From Pseudomonas paralactis (GTDB taxonomy: Bacteria > Pseudomonadota > Gammaproteobacteria > Pseudomonadales > Pseudomonadaceae), in the NCBI RefSeq assembly GCF_001439735.1, contig NZ_JYLN01000003.1:186001-250000 (forward strand): a stretch of DNA of 64,000 nt, given 5' to 3'. The first letter of the stretch is position 1, and each line of letters begins with the position of its first letter. The notes beneath the pieces are model-generated. The model was not told where the DNA came from. It made no database searches and saw nothing but the letters and a program-made list of their open reading frames with translations. A program made the position numbers and the translations under genes. Below are positions 51,524 to 60,135 of this stretch, piece by piece.

Positions 51524-53809
51524 ATGAATGATCTGGCCAATTCCACCATGACGACAACTTCTCCCCCCAAACGCATTGATTTCAATACGCCTGAGCTGCA
51601 ACGCAAGCGACGCATTCGCGCGCTCAAGGACCGCCTGACCCGCTGGTACGTGCTGGTCGGCGGCCTCGCCGTCCTCGGCGCCATCACCCTGATCTTCTTC
51701 TTTCTCGCCTACGTAGTCGCGCCACTGTTCCAGGGCGCTTCGTTGACCAGGGAAGATGCGCTGACGCCCGCCTGGATGCAGGACGCCGGCAAGCCGTTGA
51801 TGATCTCCCTCGAAGAACAGAACCAGGTCGCCATGCGGGTTTCCGACAAGGGCCAGGCGCTGTTCTTTGCCGTGGATAGCGGGGCTGAGCTCAAGCGTGT
51901 CGACCTGCCGATTCCGGCCGGTACCAGCGTTGCGTCTATTGGTGAAGACCAGCCGGGCAGCCCGTTGGTGATCCTCGGCTTGTCCAATGGCCAGTCTTTG
52001 GTATTCCGTCACACCTATAAGGTGTCGTACCCGGACGGCAAGAAGACCATCACCCCGGCAATCGAATACCCCTACGGCGAAACGCCGATTGTGCTGGATG
52101 ACGCTGGCCGCCCACTGGAGCACGTCGCTCTCAACGCCACCGATTCCACCCTGGTGGTGGCCGGCTCGGCCGGTTCGCATTTGAACGTGTTGTCGTTGAG
52201 CCGTGAAGAAAACATGATGACCGGTGAAGTCACCAGCGAGCAGAAGCGCATCGAGCTGCCGCAGATGACTGAGCCGGTGAAAGCCATCTTTGTCGACCCA
52301 CGCCAACAGTGGCTGTACGTGATCAACGGTCGCGCTCTGGCCGATGTGTTCAGCCTGCGCGACAACAGCCTCAACGGTCGCTACAAACTTTTGGAAGACG
52401 GCAACGCCGAAGTTACTGCCAGCACCCAGTTGGTGGGCGGTATTTCGCTGATCGTCGGTAACTCCAAGGGTGGCCTGGCCCAGTGGTTCATGGCCCGCGA
52501 CCCGGATGGCGAGCAACGTCTGAAGCAGATTCGTACGTTCCAGATGGGCACCGCGCCCATCGTGGAAGTCAGTGCTGAAGAGCGCCGCAAAGGCTTCACC
52601 GCGCTCGATGCCTCCGGCCAGTTCGGCGTGTTCCACAGCACCGCTCACCGCACCCTGCTGGTAGACCCGGTGGTCGATGGCCAGGGCCTGTTCGGCATGT
52701 CGCCACGGGCCAACCGTGTGATCGTCGAGGCGGGTGGCAAGCTGCAACCGTTGTTACTCGACAACCCGCACCCGGAAGTCTCGTGGAGCGCGTTGTGGAG
52801 CAAGGTCTGGTACGAGAACTACGACGAGCCTAAATACGTCTGGCAGTCCACCGCCGCCAATACCGATTTCGAACCCAAGATGAGCCTGGCCCCGCTGACC
52901 TTCGGCACCTTGAAGGCTGCGTTCTACGCCATGTTGCTGGCCGCGCCACTGGCGGTTGCGGCGGCGATCTACACCGCTTACTTCATGGCCCCGAGCTTGC
53001 GCCGCAAGGTCAAGCCGGTGATCGAATTGATGGAAGCCATGCCGACCGTGATCCTCGGTTTCTTCGCCGGCCTGTTCCTGGCGCCGTACGTAGAAGGGCA
53101 TCTGCCGGGCATTTTCAGCCTGCTGATGCTGTTGCCGATTGGCATCCTGGTCGCCGGTTTTGTCTTCAGCCGCTTGCCCGAGTCGATTCGCCTGCGAGTG
53201 CCGGATGGCTGGGAAAGCGCGATTCTGATTCCGGTGATCCTGTTCGTGGGCTGGCTCTCGCTGTACATGAGCCCGTACCTGGAGACCTGGTTCTTTGGCG
53301 GCGACATGCGCATGTGGATCTCCCACGACCTGGGGATCACCTACGACCAGCGCAATGCCCTGGTGGTTGGCCTGGCCATGGGTTTCGCGGTAATCCCGAA
53401 CATCTATTCCATCGCCGAAGACGCCGTGTTCAGCGTACCGCGCGGTTTGACCCTGGGCTCCCTGGCGCTGGGCGCCACGCCGTGGCAGACCATGACCCGT
53501 GTGGTGATCCTGACCGCCAGCCCGGGCATCTTCTCGGCACTGATGATCGGCATGGGCCGCGCAGTGGGTGAAACCATGATCGTACTGATGGCCACCGGTA
53601 ACACCCCGGTGATGGAGATGAACCTGTTCGAGGGCCTGCGCACCCTGGCGGCCAACGTCGCGGTGGAAATGCCCGAGTCGGAAGTCGGCGGCAGTCACTA
53701 CCGCGTACTGTTCCTCTCGGCGCTGGTGCTGCTGTTGTTCACCTTCATCATGAACACCCTCGCTGAGCTGATTCGTCAGCGTCTGCGCAAGAAATACTCG
53801 TCGCTTTAA
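51524..53809 (+). CDS. pstC: Phosphate ABC transporter permease, long form
   Basis: 761 residues from ATG 51524 (MNDLANSTMTTTSPPKRIDFNTPELQRKRR); ATG 51548 is an alternative. One N-terminal helix (about 38-65, WYVLVGGLAVLGAITLIFFFLAYVV) precedes a soluble region of about 390 residues with beta-propeller-like character (SPLVILGLSNGQSLVFRHTY, STLVVAGSAGSHLNVLSLS). A six-helix permease domain from about 461 follows, with EAMPTVILGFFAGLFLAP and the EAA-like LTLGSLALGATPWQTMTRVVI. It is much longer than E. coli PstC (about 319 residues); long forms are normal in Pseudomonas. It works with PstA and PstB. Confidence 0.93.
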   Translation: MNDLANSTMTTTSPPKRIDFNTPELQRKRRIRALKDRLTRWYVLVGGLAVLGAITLIFFFLAYVVAPLFQGASLTREDALTPAWMQDAGKPLMISLEEQNQVAMRVSDKGQALFFAVDSGAELKRVDLPIPAGTSVASIGEDQPGSPLVILGLSNGQSLVFRHTYKVSYPDGKKTITPAIEYPYGETPIVLDDAGRPLEHVALNATDSTLVVAGSAGSHLNVLSLSREENMMTGEVTSEQKRIELPQMTEPVKAIFVDPRQQWLYVINGRALADVFSLRDNSLNGRYKLLEDGNAEVTASTQLVGGISLIVGNSKGGLAQWFMARDPDGEQRLKQIRTFQMGTAPIVEVSAEERRKGFTALDASGQFGVFHSTAHRTLLVDPVVDGQGLFGMSPRANRVIVEAGGKLQPLLLDNPHPEVSWSALWSKVWYENYDEPKYVWQSTAANTDFEPKMSLAPLTFGTLKAAFYAMLLAAPLAVAAAIYTAYFMAPSLRRKVKPVIELMEAMPTVILGFFAGLFLAPYVEGHLPGIFSLLMLLPIGILVAGFVFSRLPESIRLRVPDGWESAILIPVILFVGWLSLYMSPYLETWFFGGDMRMWISHDLGITYDQRNALVVGLAMGFAVIPNIYSIAEDAVFSVPRGLTLGSLALGATPWQTMTRVVILTASPGIFSALMIGMGRAVGETMIVLMATGNTPVMEMNLFEGLRTLAANVAVEMPESEVGGSHYRVLFLSALVLLLFTFIMNTLAELIRQRLRKKYSSL

Positions 53810-53824
53810 GAAAGGTAGAAGTCT

Positions 53825-55495
53825 GTGAAACAGAACTCCCTGAATGGATGGTTCAAGAGCGGCGCCCCAGGCGTCTGGATCAGCGGTGGCGCGGTGTCCA
53901 TCGCGGTCATCATGACCATTGGTTTGCTGGCTGTGATCGCGGTGCGGGGCCTGGGCCATTTCTGGCCGGCCGACCTGATCCAGGCCAACTACAACGTGCC
54001 AGGCCAGGCCAACCATATCGTCATCGGCGAAGTGGTGCAGAAAGAAGAAGTGCCGCGTGAGCGTCTGAAAAGCGCGGGCCTGCCGGTGCCGGACCAAGGC
54101 CCGGAATTCATGACCCGTGAGCTGATCAAGGTCGGCAACCGCGACCTGAACGGCAACGACTTCACCTGGATCGTCGGCGAATGGTTGAAGGACCAGACCA
54201 AACCGACCCACCTGATGGCCATTGAGCGCCGTGAATGGGGCAATTTCTACGGCACCCTGGTCAACGTCAAGCAGGACGGCAAGGTGATTGCCGAAGGCGA
54301 GGCCGCGTGGCCGGAGCTGCAAGCTCGCGTGGACCGTGTCAACAAGCTCGCCGCCCAGCTAAAGACCCTGGAAAAAACCGATATCGGTGCGATCAACGCC
54401 GGTCTGGAACGCATTCGCCTGCACGGTCGCAAACTGGAACTGGAGGGCAAGCTCGACGCCGCCGCCCAAGCCGATATGGACGCTGATCGCGCCGAACTCA
54501 ACGCCCGCTATCAGGACATCGAAGCGCGCCTGGCCGACCTGCACGCCCAGTTCAACCGCGACGCCCTGACCGCCCGCGACGGCAACGGCAAGGAAGTGGA
54601 AATCGGCATCGGCAAAGTGGTGCACGCCTACCAGCCGAATGCCATGGGCACGATGACCAAAATCGGCTTCTACTTCAGCAAGGTCTGGGAATTTCTCAGC
54701 GACGACCCACGGGAAGCCAACACAGAAGGCGGGATCTTCCCGGCCATCTTCGGCACCGTGATGATGACCCTGATCATGGCGATGATCGTCACCCCGTTCG
54801 GCGTATTGGCGGCGGTGTACCTGCGTGAATACGCCAAGCAGAACACCCTGACCCGGGTGATTCGCATCGCCGTGAACAACCTGGCCGGTGTTCCGGCCAT
54901 CGTCTACGGCGTGTTCGGCCTGGGGTTCTTCGTGTATGTGCTGGGTGGTTCGGTTGACCGCCTGTTCTTCGCCGAGGCCCTGCCGGCGCCGACCTTCGGT
55001 ACCCCAGGCCTGCTCTGGGCCTCGCTGACCCTGGCGTTGCTGGCGGTGCCGGTGGTGATCGTGGCCACCGAAGAGGGTCTGGCGCGGATCCCTCGCACCG
55101 TGCGTGAAGGCTCCCTGGCACTGGGCGCGACCAAGGCGGAAACGCTGTGGAAGATCGTGCTGCCGATGGCCAGCCCGGCCATGATGACCGGCATGATCCT
55201 CGCCGTGGCCCGCGCCGCCGGTGAAGTGGCGCCGCTGATGCTGGTGGGTGTGGTGAAACTGGCGCCATCGCTGCCGCTGGACGGCAACTACCCGTACCTG
55301 CACCTGGACCAGAAGATCATGCACCTGGGCTTCCATATTTATGACGTCGGCTTCCAGAGCCCCAACGTCGAAGCGGCACGGCCTCTGGTGTACGCCACCG
55401 CCTTGCTGCTGGTGCTGGTGATTGCCACGCTCAACCTGTCGGCAGTGTGGATTCGAAACCACCTGCGCGAAAAATACAAAGCGCTGGACAGCTGA
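53825..55495 (+). CDS. pstA: Phosphate ABC transporter permease, long form
   Basis: 556 residues, GTG start at 53825 (MKQNSLNGWFKSGAPGVWISGGAVSIAV) after AAGGTAG. Helix one (about 18-42) is followed by a soluble insert of about 250 residues with a strong coiled coil (about 150-245: KLAAQLKTLEKTDIGAINAGLERIR and following). The permease domain starts at about 303 with GIFPAIFGTVMMTLIMAMI and has EGSLALGATKAETLWKIVLP. E. coli PstA is about 296 residues; the insert pairs with that of PstC. 15-nt gap to pstC; a REPIN follows. Confidence 0.93.
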   Translation: MKQNSLNGWFKSGAPGVWISGGAVSIAVIMTIGLLAVIAVRGLGHFWPADLIQANYNVPGQANHIVIGEVVQKEEVPRERLKSAGLPVPDQGPEFMTRELIKVGNRDLNGNDFTWIVGEWLKDQTKPTHLMAIERREWGNFYGTLVNVKQDGKVIAEGEAAWPELQARVDRVNKLAAQLKTLEKTDIGAINAGLERIRLHGRKLELEGKLDAAAQADMDADRAELNARYQDIEARLADLHAQFNRDALTARDGNGKEVEIGIGKVVHAYQPNAMGTMTKIGFYFSKVWEFLSDDPREANTEGGIFPAIFGTVMMTLIMAMIVTPFGVLAAVYLREYAKQNTLTRVIRIAVNNLAGVPAIVYGVFGLGFFVYVLGGSVDRLFFAEALPAPTFGTPGLLWASLTLALLAVPVVIVATEEGLARIPRTVREGSLALGATKAETLWKIVLPMASPAMMTGMILAVARAAGEVAPLMLVGVVKLAPSLPLDGNYPYLHLDQKIMHLGFHIYDVGFQSPNVEAARPLVYATALLLVLVIATLNLSAVWIRNHLREKYKALDS

Positions 55496-55505
55496 CACGG
55501 TCCAA

Positions 55506-55592
55506 TGTGGGAGCTGGCTTGCCTGCGATGCAGACGACGCGGTGTATCAGTAAGACCGCAGTGATGCCATCGCAGGCAAGCCAGCTCCCACA
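55506..55592. repeat. REPIN between pstA and pstB
   Basis: Inverted TGTGGGAGCTGGCTTGCCTG arms inside the pst operon. Confidence 0.9.
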
Positions 55593-55659
55593 GACACAGA
55601 ATTTGAGTAAGCCGCCCCGGCGGTTCAACGAAACGAATTGGTAGCACAGGGAGCATCCC

Positions 55660-56493
55660 ATGCAACATGAAAACCATTCCCACGGCATCAACATGTCTGC
55701 CCTGGGTCGCGACAAGCAGAGCCTGAGCCTGGCCCAGGAAACCGTGGCCATCGAAGTACCGGGCCTGAGCCTCTACTACGGCGACAAACAAGCGCTGTTC
55801 GACGTCAGCATGAACATCCCCAAGCAACGCGTGACCGCCTTCATCGGCCCGTCCGGCTGCGGCAAGTCGACGTTGCTGCGCACGTTCAACCGCATGAACG
55901 ACCTGGTGGACGGTTGCCGTGTGGAAGGCGCGATCAACCTCTATGGCACCAATATCTACCGCAAGGGCGAAGATGTGGCTGAGTTGCGTCGCCGGGTGGG
56001 CATGGTGTTCCAGAAGCCCAATCCGTTTCCCAAGACTATCTATGAAAACGTGGTCTATGGCCTGCGCATCCAGGGCATCAACAAGAAGCGTGTCCTCGAT
56101 GAAGCCGTTGAGTGGGCGCTCAAGGGCGCGGCATTGTGGGACGAGGTCAAGGACCGCCTGCACGAATCGGCCCTCGGTTTGTCCGGCGGCCAGCAGCAGC
56201 GTCTGGTGATCGCCCGTACCATCGCCGTAGAGCCGGAAGTGCTGCTGCTCGACGAACCTTGCTCTGCGCTCGACCCGATTTCGACCCTGAAAGTCGAAGA
56301 GCTGATCTACGAGCTCAAGTCCAAGTTCACCATCGTGATCGTGACCCACAACATGCAACAGGCGGCGCGGGTTTCCGACTACACCGCGTTTATGTACATG
56401 GGCAAGCTGGTGGAGTTCGGCGATACCGATACCCTGTTCACCAATCCGGCGAAGAAGCAGACCGAAGACTACATCACCGGTCGCTACGGCTAG
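55660..56493 (+). CDS. pstB: Phosphate ABC transporter ATPase
   Basis: 277 residues ([26 protein letters not shown]). Walker [12 protein letters not shown] (about 63-73), signature [13 protein letters not shown], Walker [14 protein letters not shown] and switch histidine in [14 protein letters not shown]. It energises phosphate import and, with PhoU, takes part in the PhoR signalling complex. Confidence 0.95.
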   Translation: MQHENHSHGINMSALGRDKQSLSLAQETVAIEVPGLSLYYGDKQALFDVSMNIPKQRVTAFIGPSGCGKSTLLRTFNRMNDLVDGCRVEGAINLYGTNIYRKGEDVAELRRRVGMVFQKPNPFPKTIYENVVYGLRIQGINKKRVLDEAVEWALKGAALWDEVKDRLHESALGLSGGQQQRLVIARTIAVEPEVLLLDEPCSALDPISTLKVEELIYELKSKFTIVIVTHNMQQAARVSDYTAFMYMGKLVEFGDTDTLFTNPAKKQTEDYITGRYG

Positions 56494-56563
56494 GAAGCTG
56501 TGGTTCTGATTGCACTGACGCTGCGGTTCTCCGCACCTTACCGGACGCTCCAAGGACGCCAAC

Positions 56564-57325
56564 ATGATTAGCAAAGAAGGCCTTACCCATCACATCTCCG
56601 CGCAGTTCAACGCCGAGCTTGAGGAAGTGCGCAGCCACCTCCTGGCGATGGGCGGGCTGGTGGAGAAGCAAGTCAATGATGCAGTCACTGCGCTGATCGA
56701 GGCCGACTCGGGCCTGGCCCAGCAGGTGCGCGAAATCGATGACCAGATCAATCAGATGGAACGCAATATCGACGAAGAGTGCCTGCGCATTCTTGCCCGT
56801 CGCCAGCCGGCAGCCTCGGACCTGCGTTTGATCATCAGCATCTCCAAGTCGGTGATCGACCTGGAGCGCATTGGCGACGAAGCCACCAAGATCGCCCGCC
56901 GTGCCATTCAACTGTGCGAAGAAGGTGAAGCGCCACGCGGTTACGTGGAAGTGCGCCATATCGGCGACCAGGTGCGCAACATGGTGCGCGATGCCCTCGA
57001 TGCGTTTGCCCGTTTCGATGCCGACCTGGCCTTGTCGGTGGCCCAGTACGACAAGGTCATCGACCGCGAATACAAAACCGCCCTGCGTGAGCTGGCCACC
57101 TACATGATGGAAGATCCGCGCTCTATCTCGCGGGTCTTGAGCATTATCTGGGTGCTGCGCTCCCTGGAGCGGATCGGCGACCACGCGCGCAATATCTCGG
57201 AACTGGTGATCTACCTGGTACGCGGTACCGACGTGCGGCACATGGGCCTCAAGCGCATGAAGGCCGAAGTTGAAGGTTCAGCCGATCAAACACCTAATGT
57301 TCCGGGCGAACCTGACGATAAGTAA
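56564..57325 (+). CDS. phoU: Phosphate signalling regulator
   Basis: 253 residues (MISKEGLTHHISAQFNAELEEVRSHLLAMGGLVEKQV). Two three-helix PhoU repeats with E/D-rich metal-binding faces (ERIGDEATKIARRA, about 105-118; ERIGDHARNISELVIYL, about 203-219). It links Pst transport activity to inhibition of PhoR. Last gene of the pst unit, ended by a strong terminator. Confidence 0.95.
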   Translation: MISKEGLTHHISAQFNAELEEVRSHLLAMGGLVEKQVNDAVTALIEADSGLAQQVREIDDQINQMERNIDEECLRILARRQPAASDLRLIISISKSVIDLERIGDEATKIARRAIQLCEEGEAPRGYVEVRHIGDQVRNMVRDALDAFARFDADLALSVAQYDKVIDREYKTALRELATYMMEDPRSISRVLSIIWVLRSLERIGDHARNISELVIYLVRGTDVRHMGLKRMKAEVEGSADQTPNVPGEPDDK

Positions 57326-57341
57326 GGTTGCCCGTGAAATT

Positions 57342-57370
57342 AACGCCCGGCCATTGGCCGGGCGTTTTCG
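57342..57370 (+). terminator. Intrinsic terminator after phoU
   Basis: AACGCCCGGCC / GGCCGGGCGTT around ATT, then TTCGTTT, 17 nt after the stop. Confidence 0.85.
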
Positions 57371-57492
57371 TTTGCGGCAGCTGAATTTTTTGCGCGGGCG
57401 GCGAATAAAGTCCGAACGTGACTGCGAGGTTTTGGCAAAATGCCATCAGTCAGGCGTACTGCCAGCCGAGGTTTTTATAGGATGAAGGGTCG

Positions 57493-58398
57493 ATGAGCAA
57501 AGTCAGTGTATTGGTGGTGGATGACGCCTCGTTTATTCGCGACCTGGTGAAGAAGTGCCTGCGCAATTACTTCCCCGGAATCAAAATCGAAGATGCGGTG
57601 AACGGCAAAAAGGCGCAATCCATCCTGATGCGCGAAACCTTCGACCTGGTGCTGTGTGACTGGGAAATGCCGGAGATGTCGGGTCTTGAGCTCTTGACCT
57701 GGTGCCGCGAGCAAGCGCATCTGAAGGCCATGCCGTTCGTGATGGTGACCAGCCGCGGCGATAAGGAAAACGTGGTGCAGGCGATCCAGGCAGGCGTTTC
57801 CGGCTATGTCAGCAAGCCGTTCACCAACGAGCAGCTGCTGAACAAGGTCAAGCAGGCCCTGCACAAGATCGGCCGCCTTGACGCACTGATCGCCAGCGCG
57901 CCGACCAAGATGAACTCGGCCTTCGGTAACGACTCCCTGAGCGCCCTGACCGGCGGCAGACCCGAAGCCGTCAAGCCAGCCCCGGCCCCGGCGGCGGCGC
58001 CCAGCAAAGGCCTGCTCAACACCCCGCCCGTGAAGGCCCCAACAGCAGCGGCGCCGGCCGGCAGTCGTGGTCAGGGCCAGTTGCGCCTCGCAAGCGGCAC
58101 CCAGCAATGCGTGATCAAGGCCCTGAGCATCAAGGAAGCGTTGCTGGTGGTAAAGCGTGGCGACGTCCTGCCTCAGGTACTGGAAAGCGCCGTACTCGAC
58201 CTTGAGCAGGGCGACAATGCCGAAGTCGCACGGCTCAACGGCTACCTGCACGCGATCGTCGCCTACGAGCCCAAGCCCGACAGCGACTGGCTGCAACTGA
58301 CTTTCCGTTTTATTGATCAGGATGCGCAGAAGCTGGACTACATCTCCCGCCTGATCGCCCGTGGCACCGCGCAGAAGCATTTCGTGCCGGGTGCGTGA
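57493..58398 (+). CDS. Response regulator with C-terminal PilZ-like domain
   Basis: 301 residues (MSKVSVLVVDDASFIRDLVKKCLRNYF). The receiver domain (about 1-125) has phospho-aspartate in LVLCDWEMPEMSGLELL, VMVTSRG and YVSKPF. A proline/alanine-rich linker (about 160-190) and a C-terminal region (about 195-295) of PilZ-like character follow. Located beside phoU as in other Pseudomonas, but not shown to belong to the Pho response. No partner kinase gene nearby. Confidence 0.75.
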   Translation: MSKVSVLVVDDASFIRDLVKKCLRNYFPGIKIEDAVNGKKAQSILMRETFDLVLCDWEMPEMSGLELLTWCREQAHLKAMPFVMVTSRGDKENVVQAIQAGVSGYVSKPFTNEQLLNKVKQALHKIGRLDALIASAPTKMNSAFGNDSLSALTGGRPEAVKPAPAPAAAPSKGLLNTPPVKAPTAAAPAGSRGQGQLRLASGTQQCVIKALSIKEALLVVKRGDVLPQVLESAVLDLEQGDNAEVARLNGYLHAIVAYEPKPDSDWLQLTFRFIDQDAQKLDYISRLIARGTAQKHFVPGA

Positions 58399-58421
58399 CC
58401 CTTCAAGGCGACGCTTAGTCC

Positions 58422-58512
58422 ATGTGGGAGCGGGCTTGCCCGCGATAGCAATCTATCAGTCAACGATGCGCTGGCTGACCCACCGCTATCGCGGGCAAGC
58501 CCGCTCCCACAC
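58422..58512. repeat. REPIN between convergent response-regulator and CorC-like genes
   Basis: Inverted TGTGGGAGCGGGCTTGCCCG arms with CGATAGC flanks. Confidence 0.9.
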
Positions 58513-58530
58513 ACAGCACTGCGCCTGCAG

Positions 58531-59871
58531 TCAGTCCAGCAGCAGCACCTTGGCCAACACAATCTTCGGCCCTTTCATCTTCTTGATGATGATCCGCAAG
58601 CCTTCCACTTCCAGCACTTCCTCTTCTTCCGGCACGCGCTTGAGCGTGTCGTAGATCAGGCCGGCCAGGGTTTCGGCTTCGATGTGGTCCAGGTCGACGC
58701 CCAGCAGGCGTTCGACTTTGAACAGCGGCGTGTCGCCACGTACCAGCAACTTGCCGGGCTGGTAGGCGAGGATGCCGCGTTCGGCCTTGCGGTGTTCATC
58801 CTGGATATCGCCCACCAGTACTTCCAGCACGTCTTCCATGGTCAGGTAGCCGATGATCTTGCCGTCGGCTTCCTCCACCAGGGCGAAGTGCGCACCGCCT
58901 TTGCGGAACTGCTCCAGCAGTTGCGACAACGGCATGTGCCGCGAGACGCGCTCCAGTGGGCGGGTCAGTTCGGCCAGGTTGAAGGATTCGGGAATATGGT
59001 CCAGTGCGGCCAGTTCCAGCAGCAGATCCTTGATGTGCAACAGGCCCACGAACTCATTGCGCACCGCGTCATACACCGGGTAACGGCTGAATTTGTGGCG
59101 ACGGAACAGCGCGAGAATTTCCTTGAGTGGGGCGTTGAAGTCCAGGGTTACCAGGTCTTCCCGGGAGTTGGCCCAGTCCACCACTTCCAGCTCGCCCATT
59201 TCCACCGCAGAGGCCAGTACGCGCATACCTTGGTCGCTCGGGTCCTGGCCACGGCTGGAGTGCAGGATCAGTTTGAGCTCTTCGCGGCTGTAATGATGCT
59301 CATGGTGCGGGCCAGGCTCGCCTTGGCCGGCGATGCGCAGGATGGCGTTGGCACTGGCGTTGAGCAGGTAGATAGCCGGGTACATCGCCCAGTAGAACAG
59401 GTACAGCGGTACCGCGGTCCACAGCGACAGCAGCTCCGGCTTGCGAATCGCCCAGGATTTGGGCGCCAGCTCACCGACCACGATGTGCAGGTAGGAAATC
59501 ACGAAGAACGCGGCAAAGAACGACACGCCCTTGATCACTTCCGGCGATTGCACGCCGATGGCGCCGAGCAGCGGTTCCAGGATATGCGCAAAGGCCGGCT
59601 CACCGACCCAGCCCAGGCCCAGGGATGCCAGGGTAATACCCAACTGGCAGGCCGACAGGTAGGCGTCGAGCTGACTGTGTACGGTGCGCAGTATCTGCCC
59701 GCGCCAGCCGTTTTTATGGGCGATGGCCTCGACCCGCGTGGCGCGCAATTTGACCATGGCAAATTCGGCCGCAACGAAGAAACCGTTGAGCAGTACCAGG
59801 ATCAGTGCAAAAAGAATCATGCCGAAATCGGCAAAGAGAGTAGCGAGGGTGATACCAGGGGAAGGGTCCAT
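58531..59871 (-). CDS. HlyC/CorC-family membrane protein (DUF21, CBS pair, CorC domain)
   Basis: 446 residues from ATG 59871 (MDPSPGITLATLFADFGMILFALILVLLNGFFVAAEFAM). DUF21 with four helices (about 15-195), a CBS pair (about 215-335), then a CorC/HlyC transporter-associated domain (about 355-435: GKLLVRGDTPLFKVERLLGVDL). Linked in other bacteria to Mg2+/Co2+ efflux or sodium tolerance. It sits between the Pho genes on the minus strand upstream of no obvious partner. Confidence 0.87.
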   Translation of the reverse strand: MDPSPGITLATLFADFGMILFALILVLLNGFFVAAEFAMVKLRATRVEAIAHKNGWRGQILRTVHSQLDAYLSACQLGITLASLGLGWVGEPAFAHILEPLLGAIGVQSPEVIKGVSFFAAFFVISYLHIVVGELAPKSWAIRKPELLSLWTAVPLYLFYWAMYPAIYLLNASANAILRIAGQGEPGPHHEHHYSREELKLILHSSRGQDPSDQGMRVLASAVEMGELEVVDWANSREDLVTLDFNAPLKEILALFRRHKFSRYPVYDAVRNEFVGLLHIKDLLLELAALDHIPESFNLAELTRPLERVSRHMPLSQLLEQFRKGGAHFALVEEADGKIIGYLTMEDVLEVLVGDIQDEHRKAERGILAYQPGKLLVRGDTPLFKVERLLGVDLDHIEAETLAGLIYDTLKRVPEEEEVLEVEGLRIIIKKMKGPKIVLAKVLLLD

Positions 59872-60026
59872 GATGGGGTTTTGCAGGTTCCGTGTGTTCG
59901 ATAAGGGATGACAGGTGAGCCTGAAAGGCAGGCGCAAGTCGGCCAATGTAGCGACTGGCGGGGCGCTTGCCTAGTGCCCGCTGCCGGGCGGGGCTGCAAT
60001 GCTTGCTTTGAAACAACACAAATCCA

Positions 60027-60114
60027 GTGTGGGAGCGGGCTTGCTCGCGAATGCGGCGGGTCAGTCAGTTTATTCATCCACTGATACACCGCATTCGCGA
60101 GCAAGCCCCACATT
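60027..60114. repeat. REPIN with shortened right arm, phoR 3' side
   Basis: The left arm GTGTGGGAGCGGGCTTGCTC is intact; the right arm reads GCGAGCAAGCCCCACAT, missing the CGCTC segment. Confidence 0.8.
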
Positions 60115-60135
60115 TAGCCCTGATGTGTTTCGAGA

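Noticed and set aside
52754..54322. 522-residue minus-strand frame across pstC and pstA
   Set aside because: Spans the end and start of two well-supported opposite-strand genes; composition (His/Gln-rich) is that of a shadow.
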